Made by a program: the position numbers and the translations under genes
In this document: piece by piece, positions 1-6,561 of the stretch
Position numbering within the stretch: the first letter of the stretch is position 1
Layout: the number at the start of each line of letters is the position of its first letter
Assembly (NCBI GenBank): GCA_900290385.1
Contig: OMSV01000165.1
Span: forward strand, 1-10,745
Source of the DNA: Syntrophobacter sp. SbD2
GTDB lineage: Bacteria; Desulfobacterota; Syntrophobacteria; Syntrophobacterales; Syntrophobacteraceae
Length of the DNA stretch: 10,745 bases
Direction of reading: 5' to 3'
Notes under the pieces: model-generated
Told to the model about the DNA's origin: nothing
Database searches by the model: none
The model's input: only the letters and a program-made list of their open reading frames with translations

Positions 1-699
1 GGCTTGGTTCTCAATGAGTTTTTCCCAGAAAGCAATCTTTCGACTCCGCCCGCCTCCCCAGTATAGATGCTTCATCGTTTGGGCCGGTATGTCCCGCTGA
101 GCAATTGCCACTTTGGAGACAACGGCCCTTCCGTGTATTCTCCATGCAGATTTCATACGTTCGGGCCGTCTCGCGGTCTTTAAGAACCGCAGGTCCCCGA
201 GTGTCGTCTCAAGGCCGTGGTCAGCAGGACTGCAAGCCTCGCCCAAACCCGAGACCAACCGTTTCCTCAGGATTCTCCACCTTTTCCTGAGTACCTGTGA
301 AGGTTGTCCTGTGCCGGGGAATATCCTTTTTGCATCGATATGCTCGATGAAAGGGCGTAGAGGAAATCTCTTTTCAAAAAGCCAGGCATCGAGATTCGGC
401 GGTATCTTCAATAGAAGGCGAATGAAAAATTCATGCGCATCTTGACCACGAAAGATCCTTGCTGCCGAGGCGAGCAATTCACAGAAAATCTTGAGAAGCG
501 GCTCTGGAATGTCCCTGATTCTTATACGAAATTTATGGAGCCTGGAGGCCATGCGAAGATAATAGCGGTTCGGTTCCACCCCATCGGGATAAAGGAGCAG
601 TTCCAGGGCCTTCTTGCAAGCCGCAACGGGCCTGCAGGCCGCAGCGGCCTTGTGCGGTTCCAGTGGACGGTCCGGCGATGCTTTAAGCTCGTTCATCAT
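1..699 (-). CDS. Unrecognised basic protein, 3' end cut by window edge
   Basis: An open frame of 233 codons runs from ATG at 699 to position 1 with no stop; I checked every triplet. The frame is also open upstream to an in-frame TGA at 765-763. There are two consecutive ATGs (699 and 696) and no strong Shine-Dalgarno, only a purine-rich GCAGAG, so the start is uncertain. The predicted protein is rich in Arg and Lys, for example KFRIRIRD near residue 53 and RKRWRILRKR near residue 135. It has an Ala/Cys-rich hexapeptide duplication at residues 17-28 and a WGGGRSRK stretch near the visible C-terminus. I see no signal peptide or membrane segment, and I recognise no family. Third-position GC is only about half, lower than in the neighbouring metabolic genes, which could mean a poorly conserved or acquired gene. 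Several plus-strand ORFs overlap it, but none is as long. Confidence 0.6.
   Translation of the reverse strand, partial: MMNELKASPDRPLEPHKAAAACRPVAACKKALELLLYPDGVEPNRYYLRMASRLHKFRIRIRDIPEPLLKIFCELLASAARIFRGQDAHEFFIRLLLKIPPNLDAWLFEKRFPLRPFIEHIDAKRIFPGTGQPSQVLRKRWRILRKRLVSGLGEACSPADHGLETTLGDLRFLKTARRPERMKSAWRIHGRAVVSKVAIAQRDIPAQTMKHLYWGGGRSRKIAFWEKLIENQA
616..651 (-). repeat. In-frame 18-bp tandem duplication (two copies)
   Basis: Positions 616-633 and 634-651 are two adjacent 18-bp copies with 14 of 18 bases identical. They lie in frame in the left-edge gene and encode the consecutive hexapeptides KAAAAC and RPVAAC (residues 17-28). The same segment contains the perfect 12-bp palindrome GGCCTGCAGGCC (629-640) and a 7-bp inverted repeat with a single central base (636-650). 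Confidence 0.55.
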
Positions 700-765
700 C
701 TGCTCTGCCCGCAAAAAAATGAAAAATCCCCCGGACCCAAAACCAGAAAAGGTCAGGAGGATTCA

Positions 766-843
766 ATGATGGCTTTGCAATCACCGGATCGGGCGCAGGG
801 CGCGTGGGGGATTCTTCTCAGGACTTTTTCCCGGCTCTTTTGA
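766..843 (+). CDS. Possible 25-codon small ORF with perfect ribosome binding site
   Basis: A consensus AGGAGG at 755-760 is followed 5 nt later by ATGATG at 766 and 25 codons to a TGA at 841-843. The peptide starts MMALQSPDRA and ends LLRTFSRLF, a short basic, hydrophobic tail. It lies between the divergent start of the left-edge gene (699, minus) and the 3' end of the DUF3303 gene, which it overlaps antisense by 26 bp. No recognisable promoter or homologue is visible, and the same frame is open further upstream. The ribosome binding site may be a coincidence: in the other direction the same bases are only untranslated leader. Low confidence. Confidence 0.22.
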   Translation: MMALQSPDRAQGAWGILLRTFSRLF

Positions 844-1093
844 ACAGCTTCAACGCTTTCTCCGTCTCCATAACCGGTATGATTTCCGCTACGCCCAGAT
901 CGGTCCAGCTAAATATGGACGCGGCCAGATGAGAATCGTCTTCAGCTTCGAACAACCGGAATACCCTGTGGCCGGAAACATCGAACCACTCGCCCTTTAT
1001 GGTAACTCCGACTGTCTTGTCCGACCCCATTCCACGTTCGATCACCAGGTTTCTATCCTCGGGCGAGTAGCTGAATATGGCTATGAAAAGCAT
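818..1093 (-). CDS. DUF3303-type small protein (dimeric alpha/beta-barrel-like)
   Basis: The 91-residue protein starts MLFIAIFSYSPEDRNLVIER. It continues with a GEWFDVSGHRVFRLFEAED segment (residues 34-52) and SWTDLGVAEIIPVMETEKAL (62-81). That order (N-terminal strand, arginine-containing helix, 'W.....G..F.L.EA.D' strand, then 'W.D......PV' near the end) fits the DUF3303 family of about 90 residues, which has no assigned function and is thought to form a ferredoxin-like dimeric barrel. The start at 1093 is well supported by AAAGGAG 6-8 nt upstream. There is no signal peptide. It lies 86 nt downstream of the glycosyltransferase on the same strand, with its own promoter-like sequence in the gap, so it need not be co-transcribed. 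The family call comes from recalled sequence pattern, not a search. Confidence 0.7.
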   Translation of the reverse strand: MLFIAIFSYSPEDRNLVIERGMGSDKTVGVTIKGEWFDVSGHRVFRLFEAEDDSHLAASIFSWTDLGVAEIIPVMETEKALKLFKRAGKKS

Positions 1094-1160
1094 ACGGATC
1101 TCCTTTCTTACTTACGGTTTGATTCCCGCCATTATTACCTTCAGCAATAATTACCGGGTT

Positions 1161-1190
1161 ATTATAGAGGCAGCGAATCTCAAAACGCAA
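1161..1190 (-). promoter_or_regulatory. Possible sigma-70 promoter for the DUF3303 gene
   Basis: Reading on the minus strand, TTGCGT (1190-1185) and a perfect TATAAT (1166-1161) are separated by 18 bp. The -35 is weak (3 of 6). A start of transcription near 1154 would give a leader of about 60 nt. The downstream leader has GGTAAT twice on the minus strand (1155-1150 and 1139-1134, 16 bp apart) within AT-rich imperfect inverted repeats, possibly an operator. The element overlaps the last codons of the glycosyltransferase gene. Confidence 0.35.
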
Positions 1191-2004
1191 GCGATTTGAC
1201 TTTAGAATCCACCCTGTGCGCTTCGGCGATATTTCCCCGTTTGCGGCACCCAGCGGAATAAATCCGGCGTTTTTGCTCGAGTATTTTTTCAGCCGCGTGC
1301 AGCTGTTCTGGACTGAGGGGCGCTGTGCGAATCAGTTTGACTATGGCCTCTATACGATATTTGTCCAGGTTCGCAATGCTGGCCGAGAGTTGGTCGGGAT
1401 GACCGCCACGCTTTATAATAAAAGGTTTTTCGACCAGTCCGATGGGAAAACGGCAGCCGATCCGCAGCCATAGATCGTAGTCTTCACAAGCGGGCAGAGA
1501 TTCGTCAAAGAGTCCGGCTAAATCGAAAACCCTGCGGTGGACTACCACAGCCGAAGGGCTCACCAGGCATCTTTCGAGTAGCAGCGGAAAACAGTATCCG
1601 CTCGGTTTTCTATGATACTTTCGAGCATTTAGGCGCCTGCCGTTTCGGATCCAGATCTCGTCGGTTTGGCACAGAAAGATTTCGGGGTGATCCGAAAAAA
1701 ACTTCATCTGTGCGCGGAGTTTGCCGGACAGCCACAGATCGTCCGAGTCCAGAAACGCTATCCATTCACCACAGGACCTGGCGATGCCCAGGTTTCGGGC
1801 CTTGCTGACCCCCGAATGCTCCTGGCGGATATAGGCTATCTTTCCGCTCAGAGGCGCAAGCGTCTCTACGGTATTATCCGTTGAGCCGTCATCGATCACT
1901 ATGATCTCGACGTTCTCGGGAACATCCTTTTGATCGACAACGGAGCGCACAGCCTCCACCAGGAACTTTGCCCGGTTAAATGTCGGTATTATTACGCTGA
2001 TCAT
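1180..2004 (-). CDS. Family 2 glycosyltransferase (GT-A fold)
   Basis: The 274-residue protein is a cytoplasmic inverting glycosyltransferase of the GT2 type, transferring a sugar from a nucleotide-sugar donor; donor and acceptor cannot be told from sequence. The N-terminus MISVIIPTFNRAKFLVEAVR is the classic first strand and helix. DDGS at 38-41 is the nucleotide-binding motif, and DSDD at 86-89 is the DXD-like metal and donor site. ACEDYDLWLRI at 172-182 holds the likely catalytic-base acidic pair, and GGHPDQLS at 200-207 is a motif I associate with deltaproteobacterial GT2 proteins. There is no membrane segment, so it is not a polymerising synthase. The C-terminal 60 residues are basic and helical. 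ATG at 2004 has only a weak AGG upstream, and no in-frame alternative start exists before a stop. No other envelope or polysaccharide gene is in the window, so its pathway is unknown. Confidence 0.9.
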   Translation of the reverse strand: MISVIIPTFNRAKFLVEAVRSVVDQKDVPENVEIIVIDDGSTDNTVETLAPLSGKIAYIRQEHSGVSKARNLGIARSCGEWIAFLDSDDLWLSGKLRAQMKFFSDHPEIFLCQTDEIWIRNGRRLNARKYHRKPSGYCFPLLLERCLVSPSAVVVHRRVFDLAGLFDESLPACEDYDLWLRIGCRFPIGLVEKPFIIKRGGHPDQLSASIANLDKYRIEAIVKLIRTAPLSPEQLHAAEKILEQKRRIYSAGCRKRGNIAEAHRVDSKVKSLAF

Positions 2005-2315
2005 GACCTGTTCGGCGAGAGGATTTCGGCCCCGAACGCATAAAGATTGACCTCCGGAGCTAAATGGTATACAGATAAAAACCGATGCCGGTCAAACGCG
2101 GCATACAAGTGCGAGTTGTTGTTATATAGCAGGTTTTGTTGCCCTTTGGAATTGCAAGGTTTCAAGCGCCTTTTATTTCCATTCTTTGTTTTCGGGGACG
2201 AGGTATTTCCCTGATAAAAAAGGATCAAGTTGAGCTGGGTGCAGTCCTTGAACTCCCGTCGTTAAGGGATCAGGGATTTTTTTGTTTGAGGACATAACGT
2301 CGAGGTGAAAATAAA
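2005..2315. other. Gene-poor region between glycosyltransferase and cbiC
   Basis: This 311-bp AT-richer region separates two divergent genes. On the plus strand there is a poor promoter candidate: TTGACC at 2047-2052 and TATACA at 2068-2073, with only 15 bp between. On the minus strand TATAAC (2126-2121), without a good -35, could serve the glycosyltransferase. I searched for the cobalamin riboswitch B12-box core (GCCACTG) and found none. A 75-codon minus-strand frame (2228-2001) has a TTG start, no ribosome binding site and no family resemblance, so I do not call it a gene. The inverted repeat at 2209-2283 is listed separately. Confidence 0.5.
2209..2283 (+). promoter_or_regulatory. Possible attenuator or terminator-like leader before cbiC
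   Basis: CCCTGAT (2209-2215) pairs perfectly with ATCAGGG (2269-2275). The right arm is followed one base later by seven T residues (2277-2283). Inside lies a second stem, GGA-TCAAG (2222-2229) with CTTGA (2247-2251) and TCC (2254-2256). A rival small hairpin, TCCC/GGGA (2254-2257 with 2266-2269), shares bases with it. Mutually exclusive stems plus a T-tract 32 nt before the cbiC start resemble a transcription attenuator, but the closing stem is short and spans a long interval, so the structure is only moderately convincing. Confidence 0.3.
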
Positions 2316-3002
2316 GTGATGCCGCAATTTCAGCCCAATAGCGCACCCGAGCGGCCCGGCTTGGTCGAAGCCGGACGGCAGATAGAACTGGAGAGTTTTC
2401 GCATCATCGAAGAAGAGATGGGGCGCCACTCTTTCCCACAAGATCAGTGGCGGATAATTCGTCGAGTTATCCATACGACCGGGGATTTCGATTATGCACA
2501 GAGGATTCGTTTCTCGCCCGGCGCTGTTTCCGGCGGAATCGAAGCGCTCAGAAATGGTGCTTGCATCTACGCTGACACGCGGATGATTCGGGCCGGGCTT
2601 TCCCCTTGGCGTCTTGTATGGTACGGCAATGAAGTAGTTTGTCCGGCTGATAACAAGCAGAGCCTGGAACTTGCCGAAAGGACCGGGGTGACGCGCACGC
2701 TTGCAGCGTTCCGGAATTGCGCTTCGGGTCTGGACGGGGCTGTAATCGCCGTTGGAAACGCACCGACGGCGCTTTTGGAAGTAATCCGCCTGATTGAAGA
2801 AGACGGGGTTAGGCCGCGCCTGGTGATAGGGGTCCCCGTCGGGTTCGTGCAGGCAGAAGGGTCGAAGAGCGCTCTTTGCAATCTCTTAAAACAGCCTTCG
2901 ATAACCGTCCTGGGCAGAAAAGGCGGCAGTTCGGTCGCCGTAGCCATAATCCACGCGCTTCTGGAACTTGCTAAAGCCGGGGAACAAGAATTGCCGAGCT
3001 GA
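2316..3002 (+). CDS. cbiC: Cobalt-precorrin-8 methylmutase CbiC
   Basis: CbiC moves the methyl group from C11 to C12 of cobalt-precorrin-8 to give cobyrinate, the last ring-modifying step of corrin synthesis (CobH in the aerobic pathway). Family motifs appear in order in the 228 residues: RVIHTTGDFDY (50-60), whose His53 is the catalytic histidine, YADTRMIRAGL (85-95), GNAPTALLEV (147-156), GVPVGFVQAEGSK (172-184, near the family GVPVGFVGA.ESK) and GRKGGSSVAVAI (200-211). Length is normal, with a slightly extended N-terminus. GTG at 2316 lies 8 nt after GAGGTG (2302-2307). An ATG directly after it (2319) is nearly as good a start. It is the first gene of a three-gene operon and is followed after 14 nt by cbiD. 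The protein is cytoplasmic. Confidence 0.95.
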   Translation: MMPQFQPNSAPERPGLVEAGRQIELESFRIIEEEMGRHSFPQDQWRIIRRVIHTTGDFDYAQRIRFSPGAVSGGIEALRNGACIYADTRMIRAGLSPWRLVWYGNEVVCPADNKQSLELAERTGVTRTLAAFRNCASGLDGAVIAVGNAPTALLEVIRLIEEDGVRPRLVIGVPVGFVQAEGSKSALCNLLKQPSITVLGRKGGSSVAVAIIHALLELAKAGEQELPS

Positions 3003-3016
3003 ATGGGCCACTCATT

Positions 3017-4303
3017 GTGATATCAATGCCCGGTAATCCGTCTCGATCCGATAATAAAAGAGGCAGGCTCCGCTGTGGGTTCAGCACCGGAACGGCCGCA
3101 ACAGCAGCAGCCCAAGCTGCCCTGCGCTACCTGATCACCGGCGTCTGCGCCGATGCGGTAGCAGTGCGGCTGCCTTCGGGTGTCTACCTTGCGGTCCCCG
3201 TGGCACGGTGCATTGTGCAACGCGGGACTGCGTGCGCTTCGGTTATAAAAGACGGCGGAGACGACCCCGATATTACAAATGGAGCAGAGATCAGGGCGAC
3301 AGTCAGTATTTTGCGCCATGGACCTGGGCAAGCCGGTCTGGCAGAGCGTGACCGGCCGGCAATTTTGCTGGTGGCGGGCAAGGGGGTAGGGCTGGTCACA
3401 AAGCCCGGCCTCCCGGTAGCTCCGGGTGAACCGGCCATAAATCCGGTACCCAGGCAAATGCTCTCTGAAAACATTACTCTTGAGCTCATGCGCTCGGAAA
3501 ATTTCGATCTCGAACCGCTGTATTTGAATTTCCCCGATCAGGGTATTTCAGCAAGCCGGAGCGCCCAGACAAATAAGCCGGCCCTGCACCTGCCGCTTTA
3601 TGCTAAAACCGGGCCGGTGGAGACTTTCAAATGGGCCGGCAATTTCTCGGTCCTGGTTGAAATCGAAGTCCCCAGGGGCGAAGAACTTTCCAGGTACACA
3701 CTCAATACCCGCCTGGGCATTCTCGGAGGAATCTCCATACTAGGCGTCACCGGCCTGGTCAAACCATTCTCTAATGAAGCCTACGAGCAGACTATACTGG
3801 CCGCTATTTCGGTCGCCGCCTCGAACGATTGCAGCGCAATAGTCCTGAGCACAGGTGGAAAAAGCGAGCGATTCGCCATGGGCCTCCTTCCGGAACTTCC
3901 CCACGAGGCTTTCGTACAAATCGCCGATTTTTTTTCTTTTGCCGTCAGGAAGGCGCGACTCTACGGTTTTTCCCGTATAATTCACAGCGTTTTTTTCGGT
4001 AAAGCCATCAAGATGGCCCAGGGACATCCTTATACCCACGCTCATTCAGTGCCGCTCGATCTTGACTTCCTGGCCGGGATAGCTCATAGCCTGGGTCATG
4101 ACGCTGCTCACTGCCGGGAGTTGGCTTCGGCAAATACCGCCCGGCATGCTCTGGAGATTATTGCAGCCAAGGGCTCATACAATGTCCTGGATTCAGTTGC
4201 CAAAAGGGCCGCCTTGCAGTCGGCGCGGTTTGCAGGCCGGGGCGCCGGGATCACGTTGTTTCTTTTCGATTACAACGGCCGCCTGCTTGCTGATGTGAAA
4301 TGA
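3017..4303 (+). CDS. cbiD: Cobalt-precorrin-5B C1-methyltransferase CbiD
   Basis: CbiD uses S-adenosylmethionine to methylate C1 during anaerobic corrin-ring contraction. Its presence identifies the anaerobic, early-cobalt route. Diagnostic stretches are LRCGFSTGTAATAAAQAAL (18-36), KDGGDDPDITNGAEI (78-92), GKGVGLVTKPGLPVAPGEPA (121-140) running into INPVPRQ, and TRLGILGGISILGVTGLVKP (231-250). AIVLSTGGKSE (274-284) and GKAIKMAQGHPYTHAH (328-343) follow. The 428 residues exceed the usual 360-380. The surplus lies at about 151-210, between INPVPRQM and VEIEVPRGEE, where known members have a short linker. The start is GTG at 3017; ATG at 3026 is an equal alternative, and neither has a strong ribosome binding site, so translation may be coupled to cbiC. 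The stop overlaps the start of cbiET (ATGA at 4300-4303). Confidence 0.95.
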   Translation: MISMPGNPSRSDNKRGRLRCGFSTGTAATAAAQAALRYLITGVCADAVAVRLPSGVYLAVPVARCIVQRGTACASVIKDGGDDPDITNGAEIRATVSILRHGPGQAGLAERDRPAILLVAGKGVGLVTKPGLPVAPGEPAINPVPRQMLSENITLELMRSENFDLEPLYLNFPDQGISASRSAQTNKPALHLPLYAKTGPVETFKWAGNFSVLVEIEVPRGEELSRYTLNTRLGILGGISILGVTGLVKPFSNEAYEQTILAAISVAASNDCSAIVLSTGGKSERFAMGLLPELPHEAFVQIADFFSFAVRKARLYGFSRIIHSVFFGKAIKMAQGHPYTHAHSVPLDLDFLAGIAHSLGHDAAHCRELASANTARHALEIIAAKGSYNVLDSVAKRAALQSARFAGRGAGITLFLFDYNGRLLADVK

Positions 4304-5634
4304 ATGCAATCGATACGGGCTTTTTCAATCGCGGGCATAGCCCAGCCCGCAGAGCGTGGAGTTCTAACGTCTTGAAACCAAGTGAATGGAAGCCGCCCGT
4401 GATTGCCGCAATTGGAATGGGTACCGGTCCGCAATGCCTGGGGACTTTGGCCCTCGAGTGGATCGGTGCTGCGCAAATTTTGGCCGGTGGCCGCAGGCAT
4501 CTCGAACTCTTCCCGGACCATGCAGGGGAAAAACTTTCACTCAAGCCCCCTCTCTCAGAGAGCGTGGAAGAAATCGGCAGGATTTCAAAAACAAAGCGCA
4601 CAGCAGTCCTTTGCTCGGGCGATCCTTTGTTCTTCGGTATTGGAAGGACATTGGCGGACAGATTTGGCAGGGAGCGCCTCGTGGTAATCCCCAATGTCAC
4701 CAGCGTTCAGACCCTGTGCGCCAGGGTCTGCGAAAGCTGGGATTCAATTGAGGCCGTGAGCTTTCACGGCATCAAGGGCGGGGCAGGCATTGGGAGCCTC
4801 CTCGATATCCTTGACAGAGGCCGGAAGGCCGCCGTAATCACCGACCCTGAGCATAAGCCGCAATGGATCGCACGCGAATTGATCAAATCAGGCCATTGCG
4901 AATGCACGCTCATCATCGGGGAGAACCTGGGGACCCCATCGGAGAAAGTGGGGTCATTTTCGCCTTCGGATGCCGCAGACGAGGAGTTTTCGCCCTTGAA
5001 CGTCATTCTTATCCTACCTGCCCAACCTGTCGCCAAAACTGATAAAAGGGACAAGTCCGGACGGATTTTCGGGTTTGGCGAGGAGGCGTTTGAACGGCAA
5101 GCCGGGATGATTACAAAGATGGAAGTCAGAGCGGTGGTGCTTGCTTCACTTCAGCTCGAGCAGGGGCAGGTCCTTTGGGATCTCGGCGCGGCCACAGGCT
5201 CGGTCTCCGTGGAAGCCCTCAGGATAGCACGTCTGAAACGGGTCTTGGCGGTCGAAAATAACCAATCCAGGTATTTCAAACTCCTTCAAAATCTGGAGAA
5301 GTTCGGCGCATCAAAGGTGGAGGCAGTGTGCGCAAGGGCCTCTGAGGCGATAGGCGCCTTTCCCGACCCGGATCGGGTCTTCATCGGGGGAAGCGGCAAC
5401 GATCTCAACGCTATCCTTGAAGCCGTAGCCCGGAGGCTCCTTCCGGATGGGAGAGTGGTGCAGACGGTCGTCCTGCTTCGGACGCTCGAAAAGGTGAGCG
5501 CGTTCTGGAAGGACAGGGATTTCAAGGTATCCATCGTTCAAATCCAGGTGAACCGCTCAGTTCCTACCGGGAAAGACCTGAGGCTCGAGGCGCTCAATCC
5601 TGTCTTTATCTTGTCGGCCTGGCGAAGTAACTGA
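4300..5634 (+). CDS. cbiET: Fused cobalt-precorrin-7 C5- and precorrin-6B C15-methyltransferase (CbiE-CbiT, CobL-like)
   Basis: This bifunctional enzyme methylates C15 with loss of the C12 acetate carboxyl (CbiT) and methylates C5 (CbiE), both with S-adenosylmethionine. The CbiE half spans about 34-240: PVIAAIGMGTGP (33-44), LCSGDPLFFGIG (104-115), VVIPNVTSVQTLCAR (128-142) and VITDPEHKPQWIAREL (179-194). A linker FGFGEEAFERQ leads into the CbiT half (about 258-440), with MITKMEVRAV (270-279), the SAM-binding loop DLGAATGSVSVEA (294-306) and FIGGSG (361-366). At 444 residues it is longer than typical CobL (about 400). About 30 N-terminal residues before the first strand match nothing I know; no alternative start falls in them. 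Translation is coupled to cbiD by the ATGA overlap. The last 78 bp overlap the convergent kinase gene. Confidence 0.95.
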   Translation: MNAIDTGFFNRGHSPARRAWSSNVLKPSEWKPPVIAAIGMGTGPQCLGTLALEWIGAAQILAGGRRHLELFPDHAGEKLSLKPPLSESVEEIGRISKTKRTAVLCSGDPLFFGIGRTLADRFGRERLVVIPNVTSVQTLCARVCESWDSIEAVSFHGIKGGAGIGSLLDILDRGRKAAVITDPEHKPQWIARELIKSGHCECTLIIGENLGTPSEKVGSFSPSDAADEEFSPLNVILILPAQPVAKTDKRDKSGRIFGFGEEAFERQAGMITKMEVRAVVLASLQLEQGQVLWDLGAATGSVSVEALRIARLKRVLAVENNQSRYFKLLQNLEKFGASKVEAVCARASEAIGAFPDPDRVFIGGSGNDLNAILEAVARRLLPDGRVVQTVVLLRTLEKVSAFWKDRDFKVSIVQIQVNRSVPTGKDLRLEALNPVFILSAWRSN

Positions 5635-6561
5635 GCAGGCCAGGGGGCCATAGGCGCTGCTGTACCTCTCGCAAAATTGCTCCCAACTAAACCTGTGCTC
5701 CTGAGTTCCGTAATGTTCAAGGGAAAATGACGCTACGGCAGATCCCATCCGGCATGCGATATTCCATGGCAGATTCATGGCTCTGCCCTTGAGCACCCCC
5801 GCTCGAAAAGCGTCACCCGCTCCGGTCGGATCCAGGACCTTATGGACAGGAATAGCAGGGATAAGCAACCTGTTGCCTTCGATATCGATCGTAGCCCCTT
5901 CCGATCCGTTTGTGGTGATTACCACTTTTACTGCATCATAGAGATTCTCCATTTCCCAGTCGGTCATCCGGAGAAACAGCGCGAGTTCATAATCATTTGA
6001 GATGAGGCATAGCGCTCCTGAAACAACTTCCCGCAATTCATCGCCTTCCCAGATATTCAGGCTTTGCCCGGGGTCGAAGAAAAAGGGCGCATTGGCAAGT
6101 CTGGCTCTTTGGGCCAGGTTCGTCATGTCCCTCTTGTTGCCCGGCCCTATGAACACCGTATCGGAACCATCGAACGATGGAAGGTCCGCCTCGACGGCCA
6201 TTGCTCCGGGATTGAACGCGGTTATCTGATTATCATCCAGGTCGGTCGTAATGTATGCGCCGGCGGTAAAGATGCCCGGAATCTGCTTTATGTAGGCTGT
6301 CGGCAAATTATTTTGGACCAGCCAGCGTTCATACCGGGAGAAATCCTCCCCGGAGGTAGCCACAATGAAGGGGGACTCTCCAAGAAGGGACAGGCTATAC
6401 GCAATGTTGCCGGCAGTCCCTCCGAATTTTTCTACCAGGTTGTTTATGTTGAAGCACACGTTCAGCGCGTGAATTTTGTCGGGCAGAATGTGATCGACGA
6501 AACGGCCTGGGAAATCCATGATGCGGTCATAAGCCAGGGAGCCGGAAATGTAAATTGGCAT
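5557..6561 (-). CDS. PfkB-family kinase, adenosine-kinase-like
   Basis: This 334-residue cytoplasmic sugar/nucleoside kinase of the ribokinase superfamily phosphorylates a hydroxymethyl group using ATP. It starts with the SGSLAYDRIMDFPG motif (6-19) of a subgroup usually annotated as adenosine kinase. PfkB motif I is VEKFGGTAGNIAYSLSLLG (43-61), TAGAYITTDLDDNQITAFNP (99-118) lies in the substrate region, and NGSEGA is at 218-223. Motif II, DPTGAGDAFRAG (244-255), carries the catalytic Asp250. I chose ATG at 6561, which has AGGAG 6 nt upstream and matches where the family begins. ATG at 6594 with GGAG 8 nt upstream would add 11 residues. The recognisable fold ends near residue 305; the last 29 residues are encoded antisense to the end of cbiET and look like a read-on tail. 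The substrate is not proven by sequence; ribokinase-like sugars are an alternative. Confidence 0.88.
   Translation of the reverse strand: MPIYISGSLAYDRIMDFPGRFVDHILPDKIHALNVCFNINNLVEKFGGTAGNIAYSLSLLGESPFIVATSGEDFSRYERWLVQNNLPTAYIKQIPGIFTAGAYITTDLDDNQITAFNPGAMAVEADLPSFDGSDTVFIGPGNKRDMTNLAQRARLANAPFFFDPGQSLNIWEGDELREVVSGALCLISNDYELALFLRMTDWEMENLYDAVKVVITTNGSEGATIDIEGNRLLIPAIPVHKVLDPTGAGDAFRAGVLKGRAMNLPWNIACRMGSAVASFSLEHYGTQEHRFSWEQFCERYSSAYGPLACSVTSPGRQDKDRIERLEPQVFPGRN

Noticed and set aside
113..445. Plus-strand 110-codon frame
   Set aside because: Antisense to the minus-strand gene at 1-699, with no ribosome binding site and no recognisable family.
433..843. Plus-strand 136-codon frame as a full-length gene
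   Set aside because: Most of it is antisense to the longer left-edge minus-strand gene, its start has no ribosome binding site, and the translation shows no family. Only the last 25 codons, with their own perfect ribosome binding site, are kept as a possible small ORF.
2001..2228. 75-codon minus-strand frame whose stop overlaps the glycosyltransferase start as ATGA
   Set aside because: The overlap looks like translational coupling, but the frame begins with TTG without a ribosome binding site, has AT-rich unbiased codons and resembles no protein family.
2005..2315. Cobalamin riboswitch before cbiC
   Set aside because: Expected from context, but no GCCACTG B12 box or adjacent conserved core could be found on the plus strand.
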